The notes below the pieces were generated by a model. It was not told the origin of the DNA. It searched no databases and saw nothing but the letters and a program-made list of their open reading frames with translations. A program made the translations under genes and the position numbers. DNA of 34,597 bases from contig JAUIKV010000003.1 of the NCBI GenBank assembly GCA_030430615.1, positions 1-34,597 on the forward strand, written 5' to 3'. The stretch comes from Bacteroidia bacterium (GTDB lineage Bacteria > Bacteroidota > Bacteroidia > Flavobacteriales > Flavobacteriaceae). Below, piece by piece: positions 1 to 8,547 of the stretch (positions are counted from its first letter, which is position 1; each line of letters starts with the position of its first letter).

Positions 1-509
1 AGCTTCAAGGCTTCCGTGGAAGTGATGATTCGTTCCTTGTCCAGCGTTATAAAAGGAAGAGATGCAGGTTTGCTTCCCGTCGCGATGATAATATTCTTTG
101 ATTCGATCTCCTCGCTTTCAGACCCTTTCTCAATCTTGATCCGGTTCTTGTTAACAAAGCTTCCAAGACCATTAAAGACCTCTATTTCATTCTTCTTCAT
201 CAAAAAATCAATGCCTCCGGTCGTTTGATCGACAACAGCCTGCTTGCGGCTGATCATCTGCTCCAGATTCACTTTGATCTCTCCGGGCACCTCAATGCCG
301 TGCTCCGCAAAATGCTTGACAGCGGATTCGTAATGGTGTGAAGAGTCGAGCAGTGCCTTGCTCGGAATACAGCCTACATTCAGGCAGGTTCCACCGAGGG
401 TGTCGTATTTTTCTATCAGGGCGGTTTTCATGCCCAATTGTGCGCATCGAATGGCGGCAACGTAGCCTCCAGGGCCCGATCCGATAACGGTAACGTCATA
501 TGATTTCAT
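1..509 (-). CDS. lpdA: Dihydrolipoyl dehydrogenase, N-terminal part (runs off left edge)
   Basis: Reverse-strand reading from ATG at 509: MKSYDVTVIGSGPGGYVAAIRCAQLGMKTALIEKYDTLGGTCLNVGCIPSKALLDSSHHYE...; GxGxxG FAD motif and GGTCLNVGCIPSK redox-disulfide motif. Missing from the ORF track because it is truncated. Confidence 0.95.
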   Translation of the reverse strand, partial: MKSYDVTVIGSGPGGYVAAIRCAQLGMKTALIEKYDTLGGTCLNVGCIPSKALLDSSHHYESAVKHFAEHGIEVPGEIKVNLEQMISRKQAVVDQTTGGIDFLMKKNEIEVFNGLGSFVNKNRIKIEKGSESEEIESKNIIIATGSKPASLPFITLDKERIITSTEALK

Positions 510-536
510 AGGATGATTTTCTGCAATTGATGATTG

Positions 537-544
537 CAAAAATA
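537..544 (-). promoter_or_regulatory. Putative Bacteroidota -7 box (TATTTTTG) for lpd
   Basis: Reverse strand TATTTTTG matches TAnnTTTG, about 28 nt upstream of the lpd ATG; no clear -33 TTG. Confidence 0.45.
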
Positions 545-601
545 AGTCTTTTCGGCAGAACGATAAAGCTTTGGAGGCCTATCTTTTTTTGATATGAGGT
601 C

Positions 602-2644
602 TCAGTTGAGCGCCTCCGACAATAGGCCTGCACGCCTGAGCAAGGCATTGGCATCAGGTTCTCTTCCACGGAATTTCACGTAGAGTTCCATGGGTTTTTC
701 AGTTCCGCCACGGCTGAGTATGAACGATTTGAACTTCTCGCCTGTCTCTTGGTCGAAAATGCCTTTTTCCTTGAAGGCTTCGAAGGCATCAGCATCTAAA
801 ACCTCGGCCCATTTGTAGCTGTAATAGCCGGACGAATACCCACCCTGGAAGATGTGAGAGAACGCTGTGCTCATGCAGGATTCCGGAACGTCAGGATACA
901 TTTGTGTCTCGGCAAAAACCTGCTGTTCAAATTCCTTGACGTCCTGAATTCCGGAAGGATCATGCCCGTGATAGGCCATGTCGAGCATTCCGAAGCTCAA
1001 TTGTCTTAGGGTGGCCATTCCTTCCAGGAAATTAGAGGACTCTTTGATCTTCCTGACCAGGTCCATGGGTATCTTTTCTCCTGTTTTGTAATGTTTGGCA
1101 AAAAGTGACAGAGCTTCTTCCTCATAGCACCAGTTCTCCATGATCTGGCTCGGAAGCTCCACAAAATCCCAGTAGACGCTCGTCCCCGAAAGATTCGGGT
1201 ACGTCGTGTCGGCCAGCATCCCGTGAAGGGCGTGTCCGAATTCGTGGAACAGGGTTGTCACCTCATTGAATGTAAGCAGCGAGGGGCGTGATTCAGTCGG
1301 TCGGGTAAAATTGCAGACGATGGCGATGTGGGGTCTGGAATCGACGCCATCTTTTTTCCATTGATTCTTGAACGACGTCATCCATGCGCCATTTCGCTTG
1401 CCTTTTCTCGGAAAAAAATCGGCATAGAACACGGCAATGAAACGATCATTTTCATCGCGAACCTCATAGGTTCTCACTTCGTCGTGGTAAGTCTCGATGT
1501 TGTCAACCGGCTTAAAATGAATTCCGTAAAGGCGGTTTGCGACTTCAAATGCTCCCTGGAGAACGTTCTCCAATTGAAAATAGGGTTTGAGTTTCTCGTC
1601 ATCCAGATCGAACAACTCCTGCTTCAATTTTTCGGAATAAAATGAACTATCCCATTTTTGAAGCTCCGAGATGCCGTCTTTGCTGGCTAAGGCCTTCAGT
1701 TTTTCCAGGTCTTTCAAAGCAGCAGGTTTTGCCTTGCTCAAAAGGTCTTTGAGGAAGGCTTCCACTTTTTCCGGTTTTTCCGCCATGCGCTCTTCAAGCA
1801 CAAAATCTGCATGCGAATTGTAGCCCAGCAACGTGGCCCGCTGATGCCGAAGGGTCGCAATTCGCATTACAATTTCCCTATTGTCGTTTTCATTGCCCAG
1901 ATTGGCTCTTGAGCCAAAGGCACGGGCCATTTTTTCTCTCAGATCTCGTCGTTTGGAATAGGTCACAAACGGTATATAGCTGGGATAGTCCAGGCTGAAC
2001 GCCCATCCTTCGACCCCTTTTTCTTTTGCGAGCAGTTTTGCGGCTTCCCGCACTCCTTCGGGCAGGCCATCCAAATCAGATTCCTCTGTCAGAATCATTT
2101 CGAAAGCATTGGTTTCCGCAAGGACGTGTTCTCCGAACTTCAGACTCAGGGTCGAAAGCTCCTTGTCAATCTCCCTCAATTTCTTTTTGTCATCCTGGTT
2201 CAGATTCGCCCCGTTTCGCACGAATGCCTTATAGTTCTTTTCCAGAAGCATGGTCTGTTCAGGATTGAGCTCAAGCTTGTCTCGACTGACATAGACCGAT
2301 TCGATTCTCCTGAAGAGCTCTTCGTCTAAGCGAACATCATTGGAGAATTCGGAGAGCATCGGAGACACTAGCTGGGCAATGCCCTGTATTTCTTCGTTGG
2401 TCTCTGCCGCGTTCAAATTGAAAAACAGGCTCGTGATCCGACTCAGGCGTTCCCCGCTGAATTCCAGGGCTTCCAGAGTGTTTTCAAAGGTAGGCGCATC
2501 AGGATTGGCCGTAATCTTGTCTATCTCGTCTTTAGCCTCCTGAATAGTGGCTTCGATAGCTGGCTGAAAATGCTCATTTTCGATCTTTGAGAAAGGAGCG
2601 GTGTCAAAGGGAGTTTTGAATTCTCTCAATAGGGGATTTGTCAT
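602..2644 (-). CDS. M3 family metallopeptidase (oligopeptidase A / peptidyl-dipeptidase Dcp-like)
   Basis: 680 aa; HEFGHALHGML zinc motif; full-length M3 architecture. Confidence 0.93.
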   Translation of the reverse strand: MTNPLLREFKTPFDTAPFSKIENEHFQPAIEATIQEAKDEIDKITANPDAPTFENTLEALEFSGERLSRITSLFFNLNAAETNEEIQGIAQLVSPMLSEFSNDVRLDEELFRRIESVYVSRDKLELNPEQTMLLEKNYKAFVRNGANLNQDDKKKLREIDKELSTLSLKFGEHVLAETNAFEMILTEESDLDGLPEGVREAAKLLAKEKGVEGWAFSLDYPSYIPFVTYSKRRDLREKMARAFGSRANLGNENDNREIVMRIATLRHQRATLLGYNSHADFVLEERMAEKPEKVEAFLKDLLSKAKPAALKDLEKLKALASKDGISELQKWDSSFYSEKLKQELFDLDDEKLKPYFQLENVLQGAFEVANRLYGIHFKPVDNIETYHDEVRTYEVRDENDRFIAVFYADFFPRKGKRNGAWMTSFKNQWKKDGVDSRPHIAIVCNFTRPTESRPSLLTFNEVTTLFHEFGHALHGMLADTTYPNLSGTSVYWDFVELPSQIMENWCYEEEALSLFAKHYKTGEKIPMDLVRKIKESSNFLEGMATLRQLSFGMLDMAYHGHDPSGIQDVKEFEQQVFAETQMYPDVPESCMSTAFSHIFQGGYSSGYYSYKWAEVLDADAFEAFKEKGIFDQETGEKFKSFILSRGGTEKPMELYVKFRGREPDANALLRRAGLLSEALN

Positions 2645-2708
2645 GCCTGGGTAAACAAGTTTATTATTATAAAATTTAGATTTTTCAGCTCAATGTTGGA
2701 GAATGAAT

Positions 2709-3194
2709 TCAGCTTCTCATTTTTTTCGAAGCCGCCATGACCTTCTGCTTAAGACCTTCTTTGAAATCAAGTATTTTTTGCAACAAAGCAGGATCGCCGG
2801 AAGCGATGATCTGGGCCGCGAGGATTCCAGCATTTTTTGCGCCATCGAGGGCTACTGTAGCAACAGGCACACCGCCTGGCATCTGCAATATGGAGAGCAC
2901 TGAATCCCATCCGTCGATCGAATTTCTCGACTTGACAGGAACCCCAATTACGGGCAATGGGCTCATGGAAGCAACCATCCCTGGAAGATGAGCGGCTCCT
3001 CCCGCACCGGCTATGATCACCCGGATGCCTCTTTTGTGAGCTTGCGTGGCATAATCGAAAAGCTTTTCAGGAGTCCGATGCGCCGACACGATATCCACCT
3101 CGGTTTCCACGCCAAATTCCTTCAGCATGTCAATCGCATCCTGCATAACCGGCAGATCCGAATCGCTGCCCATGATAACTCCAACCTTTGCCAT
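2709..3194 (-). CDS. purE: 5-(carboxyamino)imidazole ribonucleotide mutase
   Basis: MAKVGVIMGSDSDLPVMQ... SAHRTP ... AGAGGAAHLPGMVAS; start set at the internal Met (3194) rather than 3290. Confidence 0.96.
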   Translation of the reverse strand: MAKVGVIMGSDSDLPVMQDAIDMLKEFGVETEVDIVSAHRTPEKLFDYATQAHKRGIRVIIAGAGGAAHLPGMVASMSPLPVIGVPVKSRNSIDGWDSVLSILQMPGGVPVATVALDGAKNAGILAAQIIASGDPALLQKILDFKEGLKQKVMAASKKMRS

Positions 3195-3209
3195 CTGTTT
3201 TGTCTTAAA

Positions 3210-3226
3210 ATCGTATTGATTACGAT
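3210..3226. repeat. Inverted repeat ATCGTA-TTGAT-TACGAT in the purE/GH3 divergent promoter region
   Basis: Perfect 6-bp arms, 5-nt spacer, read directly. Confidence 0.6.
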
Positions 3227-3246
3227 GAATAAATATTGTAATTTTA
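3216..3246 (+). promoter_or_regulatory. Putative promoter for the GH3-family gene (TTG-N20-TAATTTTA)
   Basis: TTG 3216-3218 and TAATTTTA 3239-3246 (7/8 match to TAnnTTTG), 20-nt spacer. Confidence 0.4.
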
Positions 3247-3251
3247 GACGC

Positions 3252-3283
3252 TAAAGGTAACACAAAAAAGTGTTTTTGTCCAA
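3252..3283 (-). promoter_or_regulatory. Putative purE promoter (TTG-N21-TACCTTTA)
   Basis: Reverse strand TTG (3283-3281), 21-nt spacer, TACCTTTA (3259-3252). Confidence 0.4.
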
Positions 3284-4797
3284 TGCCCATCTCATTATTT
3301 CATACTGTTGTTTCCTGGATTTTAAAGAAGAGAAAGTACCAAATCGACCTGTTTCTCAAGCATCCCATCGAGGTACAGGAAGAAGTGCTTTACGATCTTC
3401 TGTCTGAGGCAAGGAACACCTATGTGGGCAAAAAGTACGGCTTTAAAAACATCAAAAGCTATGAGGCCTTCGCGAAGCGTGTTCCGATTCGCAAGTACGA
3501 ATCGATTGAACCCATGATAGAAAGGAATCGTCAGGGAGAGCAGAATGTCTTGTGGCCAAGCAAGATTCAGTGGTTTGCAAAATCTTCAGGAACGACCAAT
3601 GCCAAGAGCAAGTTCATTCCCGTGAGTGATGAGGCGATTGACGATTGTCATCTCAAGGCAGGAAAAGACATGCTCTGTCTGTATATCAACAACAACGAAG
3701 ATACAGAGATATTCAAGGGAAAAGGACTGAGATTGGGAGGCAGTTCCGCCGTATACGAGGACAATGACACTTTTTTTGGAGACCTTTCAGCGATTATCAT
3801 TGAAAACATGCCATTCTGGGCAGACATCTCAAGTGCTCCGCGACAGAAAACGGCACTCATGAGCGAATGGGAGACCAAGCTGGATGCGATTGTTCATGAA
3901 ACGATCAAGGAAGACATCACCAGCCTGGCCGGGGTTCCGTCATGGATGCTTGTTCTTTTGAACAGGGTTCTTGAGGTTACGGGTAAAGACAATCTGCTGG
4001 AGGTATGGCCCAATCTGGAGGTCTATTTTCACGGTGGGGTGAATTTCAAACCTTACCGGGAGCAATACGAAAAGCTGATTCCCAAAAAGAATTTCAGGTA
4101 TTATGAGACCTACAACGCTTCGGAGGGATTCTTTGCAATACAGGATCAGAACAATTCAGATGAACTGTTGTTGATGCTCGATTACGGTATATTTTACGAG
4201 TTCATTCCTATGGATACCTACCAGGAGGAGGACTCAGAGGCCATACCCCTGGAGCAAGTTGAGCTGGATAAAAACTATGCGCTGGTCATAAGCACGAATT
4301 CGGGTCTTTGGAGATACCTGATCGGAGACACAATCAAATTTACCAACTTGAAACCCTATCGGATCAAGATCACGGGCCGGACCAAGCATTACCTCAATGT
4401 TTTCGGGGAGGAGCTCATGGTGGAAAATGCTGACAATGCCCTGGATAAAGCATGTAAACAGACAGATTCACAGATCATTGACTACACGGTTGCCCCTTTG
4501 TTTATGAACGGGAAGAGCAGTGGGGGGCATGAATGGCTGATCGAGTTCAGGAAAAGCCCGGAGGACCTGGCTGAGTTCACCCGAATATTGGATGAGAGTT
4601 TGAAACAGGTCAATTCAGACTATGAAGCCAAAAGATATCTCGATATGACCTTGAGATTGCCATTGGTGCACAAGGCGCGGGAAGGACTTTTCTATGACTG
4701 GCTTAAATCCAAGAACAAGCTTGGTGGTCAGCACAAAGTCCCGAGACTCAGCAACGACAGGAATCACCTGGAGGAGTTGATGGCTCTTAGAAATTGA
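3283..4797 (+). CDS. GH3 (auxin-responsive promoter) family acyl-adenylating protein
   Basis: 504 aa; AKSSGTTNAKSKFIPVS nucleotide-binding motif, YNASEGFFAIQ, GLWRYLIGDTIKF, ITGRTKHYLNVFGEELMVENAD, all typical of the GH3 family. Confidence 0.9.
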   Translation: MPISLFHTVVSWILKKRKYQIDLFLKHPIEVQEEVLYDLLSEARNTYVGKKYGFKNIKSYEAFAKRVPIRKYESIEPMIERNRQGEQNVLWPSKIQWFAKSSGTTNAKSKFIPVSDEAIDDCHLKAGKDMLCLYINNNEDTEIFKGKGLRLGGSSAVYEDNDTFFGDLSAIIIENMPFWADISSAPRQKTALMSEWETKLDAIVHETIKEDITSLAGVPSWMLVLLNRVLEVTGKDNLLEVWPNLEVYFHGGVNFKPYREQYEKLIPKKNFRYYETYNASEGFFAIQDQNNSDELLLMLDYGIFYEFIPMDTYQEEDSEAIPLEQVELDKNYALVISTNSGLWRYLIGDTIKFTNLKPYRIKITGRTKHYLNVFGEELMVENADNALDKACKQTDSQIIDYTVAPLFMNGKSSGGHEWLIEFRKSPEDLAEFTRILDESLKQVNSDYEAKRYLDMTLRLPLVHKAREGLFYDWLKSKNKLGGQHKVPRLSNDRNHLEELMALRN

Positions 4798-5754
4798 CTA
4801 CAATGCCGGCTGCGGGAATTCGATCAAATCAGTCGATACCCAGGCCTCACAGAGAATCTTAAAGTCTGATTCAAGATCGTTGGCCTCTTCAAAAGCTTTG
4901 TAATCAATCCATACGAATCCCTGATTTCCCCAATTCCGGCCCCATGAATTCACAACCTTGAACGCATTCAGTGCGTCATCGTATCCTACTACGAGCATCG
5001 CGTGTGCCCCGTCAACCTTATTGAATTTTCGGTAGACGGCGACGCCATTCTCCTTGGCGCCAAAGTAGTTTCGATCAATGGATACAGCGATAACCACGGG
5101 TTGATCGTTGAGAAGAAAGGCCTTGGTTTGCTCAAGCAGAATATCTCCGTTGAGGTAGAAGTACGACTCGATGCGATTGGGTTCGGCCAGTGACCGCTGC
5201 AGATCTGAGGGCTGGGTGGCGCAGTCATTCTCATTGTAGGGCATGATCGTCCATTCCGGGGTTCCGGAAACCTGGAGCAGGTCGAGAGCGTCCGCAATTT
5301 GTGAACCACTGCAGGGCGAAATTTTGATCTGGTTGAAAATAAAGGATGGACTGAGGATGACCGTTGGGGCTGCCAATCCGTCCTGGGAATTCTGGTAGTT
5401 CTCCTGGAAACTCTTTAAATAGTAGCCTGTGGCCCAGGCAACGCAAGACCCCTGATTTCCCTGGGTATCCACAGGGGGCAAGAATTGAGAAAGATCGTAA
5501 GACATGGGGTAGTCAATCTCAATATCAATCTTGGCGATCTCCTGATCCGGTGTGGAGAATCCGTAGCAATACGAATTGTCCAGCCCAAACTCTCTAGTTC
5601 CATCGTCGATGGGGTTCACAATTACCGGATCGCCGTCCTGGTCAATGGCGTCTCTCTCTCCCTCCAGCTCATCAAAATTGTAAACGCTCTCGCATGATGA
5701 AAGAGCAAGAAACAGGATGAAAAAATAGGAGAGTCTTTTCAGGTGCTTTGCCAT
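4798..5754 (-). CDS. Papain-like (C1 family) cysteine peptidase, predicted lipoprotein
   Basis: MAKHLKRLSYFFILFLALSSCES lipobox; QGNQGSCVAWATGYYLK (Cys), DGAHAMLVVGYDD (His), VVNSWGRNWGNQGFVWI (Asn). Confidence 0.85.
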   Translation of the reverse strand: MAKHLKRLSYFFILFLALSSCESVYNFDELEGERDAIDQDGDPVIVNPIDDGTREFGLDNSYCYGFSTPDQEIAKIDIEIDYPMSYDLSQFLPPVDTQGNQGSCVAWATGYYLKSFQENYQNSQDGLAAPTVILSPSFIFNQIKISPCSGSQIADALDLLQVSGTPEWTIMPYNENDCATQPSDLQRSLAEPNRIESYFYLNGDILLEQTKAFLLNDQPVVIAVSIDRNYFGAKENGVAVYRKFNKVDGAHAMLVVGYDDALNAFKVVNSWGRNWGNQGFVWIDYKAFEEANDLESDFKILCEAWVSTDLIEFPQPAL

Positions 5755-5783
5755 AAGCCATGCAGGCACAAAAGCTATGCCAT

Positions 5784-6761
5784 TTATTTTTCCCGGTCGA
5801 TCACGTAGTTCACCATGCTGAGAAGCGATTCCTTGTACGGAGAGTCTGGGTAATCATCGAGAATTTCAGTTGCCTTGGCCTGGTATTCTTTCATTTTTTC
5901 GATTGTATACTCGATCCCGCCATTTTCCTTGACGAATTGTATGACCTCCCTGACACGCTTTTTGTTCTTGTTGTGATTCTTCACCGAATTGATCAACCAT
6001 CTGCGTTCCTTTTTTGAGCAATGGTTCAGGGAATAGATCAGAGGAAGTGTCATTTTCTGCTCCTTGATGTCTATTCCTGTTGGCTTCCCTATTTTCTCTT
6101 CGCTGTAATCGAACAGGTCGTCTTTGATCTGGAAAGCGATTCCGATGAGTTCGCCGAATTTTCGCATGCGTTCGATCTCAGCTTTGTCAACGTCCATAGA
6201 GGCAGCGCCGATTGCCGTGCAGGAGGCTATGAGAGCTGCTGTTTTCTTGCGGATGATATCGAAATAGACGTCTTCTGTGATATCGAGCTCCCTTGCTTTC
6301 TCGATCTGCAGCAACTCTCCTTCGCTCATCTCGCGGACTGCGATTGAGATATGCTTCAAAAGGTCAAAATCATCATTGTCAATGGAGAGCAGGAGGCCCT
6401 TGGCAAAGAGAAAGTCACCGACCAATACGGCAATCTTGTTCTTCCAAAGGGCGTTAAGCGAAAAGAAACCCCTTCTCCTGTTGCTGTCATCAACCACATC
6501 ATCATGCACCAGGGAGGCGGTGTGTATCAATTCGATGATGGAGGCACCTCTGTACGTCCTTTCCTTGAACTGGCCGTTGGAGACCATCTTCGCCACGAGA
6601 AAGACGAACATGGGTCGCATCTGCTTGCCCTTTCGCCTGACAATATAGTGGGTGATTCTGTTGAGAAGGGCGACGTTGGAAATCATGGAAGCTTTGAACT
6701 TGGTCTCAAAGAACTCCATTTCCTTCAGGATGGGCAGCTTTATTTGCTCAACGGTTTTCAA
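5784..6761 (-). CDS. Polyprenyl (trans-isoprenyl) diphosphate synthase
   Basis: LVHDDVVDDSNRRRG first Asp-rich motif, FQIKDDLFDYSE second Asp-rich motif, GKQMRP. Confidence 0.93.
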   Translation of the reverse strand: MKTVEQIKLPILKEMEFFETKFKASMISNVALLNRITHYIVRRKGKQMRPMFVFLVAKMVSNGQFKERTYRGASIIELIHTASLVHDDVVDDSNRRRGFFSLNALWKNKIAVLVGDFLFAKGLLLSIDNDDFDLLKHISIAVREMSEGELLQIEKARELDITEDVYFDIIRKKTAALIASCTAIGAASMDVDKAEIERMRKFGELIGIAFQIKDDLFDYSEEKIGKPTGIDIKEQKMTLPLIYSLNHCSKKERRWLINSVKNHNKNKKRVREVIQFVKENGGIEYTIEKMKEYQAKATEILDDYPDSPYKESLLSMVNYVIDREK

Positions 6762-6787
6762 ATTGCGAGCAATTTACGACAATTCTC

Positions 6788-8476
6788 TCATTTCTTTTGC
6801 TCCATCCTCGCCCAGGAATCGCGAAGAGCAACGGTCCTGTTGAAGACCAGGGCACCCGGTCTTGAGTCGTCGTCGACATTGAAATATCCGAGTCGCTGGA
6901 ATTGGAAATGATCTGCCGGTTTCACCTTCTCAAGACTCGGTTCGAGATAAGCGTCTTGAATGACCTGCAAAGACTCCGGGTTGATGTATTCCTTAAAATC
7001 TTTTTCTTTGTCGGCATCCGGGGCTTCATGGGTGAAGAGACGGTCGTAAAGACGTACTTCAGCCTTGAGGGCATGGGCAATTGAGACCCAGTGGATGGTT
7101 CCTTTGACCTTGCGCATGCTCGCTTCGGAGCCACTACCGCTTTTGGAGTCTTCGTCGTAGGTGCAATGAATCTCCAGTATTTTCCCGGATTCGTCTTTGA
7201 CCACGTCATTGGCCTTGATGATGTAAGCGTTTTTCAGTCGCACTTCATGACCGAGCTTGAGCCGGAAGAACTTCTTGTTTGCCACTTCCCTGAAATCGTT
7301 TCTTTCGATATAGATTTCTCTGGAGAAAGGAATGCTGCGGCTTCCTGCATCGGGATCCTCCGGATTGTTCTCTGCCAGAAGCTGTTCTTCCCTGCCGTCG
7401 GGGTAATTCGTGATTACCACCTTAACCGGATCCAATACGGCCATCACCCGTGGCGCTGTTTTGTTGAGCTCATTTCGAATATGGAATTCCAACAGGGCCA
7501 GGTCGGTGACGTTGTCTCGTTTCGCAATGCCTGCCGCCTCGCTGAAATTTCTGATTGAAGTCGGCGTATAGCCTCGCCTTCTCAAGCCTGAGATCGTCGG
7601 CATTCTGGGATCGTCCCATCCCGCTACAAGACCTTCCTCCACCAACTGAAGAAGCTTGCGTTTGCTCATCACGGTGTAACTGAGGTTTCTTCGGGCAAAT
7701 TCCCGCTGCTTCGGTCGGAGATCGTCGCCAGAATACACCTGGTCGAGAAACCAGTCGTATAGTTCCCTGTGGTGCTTGAATTCGAGAGTGCAAAGGGAGT
7801 GGGATATCTGTTCAATATAATCCGATTCACCGTGGGTCCAGTCGTACATTGGGTAAATCTTCCAGGTCTCTCCCGTTCGATGATGCGATTTTTTCAGGAT
7901 TCTGTACATCAATGGGTCACGCATGAGCATGTTCGGGGAAGCCATGTCAATCTTGGCACGCAAAACATGAGTACCCTCATCGAACTCCCCATTTTTCATC
8001 CTCTCGAAAAGATCGAGGTTCTCCTCAACGCTTCTGTCGCGGAAAGGACTGTTTTCTCCCGGTCGCGTGGGCGTTCCTTTTTGTCGGGCCATCTCTTCGG
8101 AGGACTGGTCATCCACATAAGCCTTACCCTTTTGAATCAAAAGAACAGCCCAGTCGTAGAGCTGCTGAAAGTAATCCGAGGAATAGAGCTCCTTGTCCCA
8201 TTCAAAGCCCAGCCATTTAATATCTTCTTTAATGGCGTCTACGTATTCCTGTTCTTCCTTGACGGGATTGGTGTCGTCAAAACGCAGATTAACAGGGGCG
8301 TCGTAGGTCAGGCCCAGACCGAAGTTCAGGCAAATCGAGGCGGCGTGCCCAATGTGGAGATAGCCATTGGGCTCCGGAGGAAATCGGAACCTAAGTTTGT
8401 CCGGGTTGAGGCCATTTGCCAGATCCTCCTCAATTATCTGTTCGAGGAAATTGAGTGCTCTTTTCTTTTCGATCAT
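6788..8476 (-). CDS. glnS: Glutaminyl-tRNA synthetase
   Basis: 562 aa; RFPPEPNGYLHIGHAASICLNFGLG, VMSKRKL signature, GlnRS-type C-terminal barrel. Confidence 0.95.
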   Translation of the reverse strand: MIEKKRALNFLEQIIEEDLANGLNPDKLRFRFPPEPNGYLHIGHAASICLNFGLGLTYDAPVNLRFDDTNPVKEEQEYVDAIKEDIKWLGFEWDKELYSSDYFQQLYDWAVLLIQKGKAYVDDQSSEEMARQKGTPTRPGENSPFRDRSVEENLDLFERMKNGEFDEGTHVLRAKIDMASPNMLMRDPLMYRILKKSHHRTGETWKIYPMYDWTHGESDYIEQISHSLCTLEFKHHRELYDWFLDQVYSGDDLRPKQREFARRNLSYTVMSKRKLLQLVEEGLVAGWDDPRMPTISGLRRRGYTPTSIRNFSEAAGIAKRDNVTDLALLEFHIRNELNKTAPRVMAVLDPVKVVITNYPDGREEQLLAENNPEDPDAGSRSIPFSREIYIERNDFREVANKKFFRLKLGHEVRLKNAYIIKANDVVKDESGKILEIHCTYDEDSKSGSGSEASMRKVKGTIHWVSIAHALKAEVRLYDRLFTHEAPDADKEKDFKEYINPESLQVIQDAYLEPSLEKVKPADHFQFQRLGYFNVDDDSRPGALVFNRTVALRDSWARMEQKK

Positions 8477-8495
8477 AGGTTTTTCAAATAGAAGG

Positions 8496-8503
8496 CAAAA
8501 TTA
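8496..8503 (-). promoter_or_regulatory. Putative -7 box (TAATTTTG) for glnS
   Basis: Perfect TAnnTTTG match on the reverse strand about 20 nt upstream of the glnS ATG. Confidence 0.45.
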
Positions 8504-8547
8504 AATAAAAATGCCCAGTAAATAACCCTTAACGAAAAGAATCCGGA

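Noticed and set aside
6351-6911. 186-aa forward ORF
   Set aside because: Antisense to polyprenyl synthase and the glnS 3' end; no motif support.
7769-8491. 240-aa forward ORF in the track
   Set aside because: Lies entirely antisense to glnS, whose protein is unambiguous; no recognisable domain, best explained as a shadow ORF.
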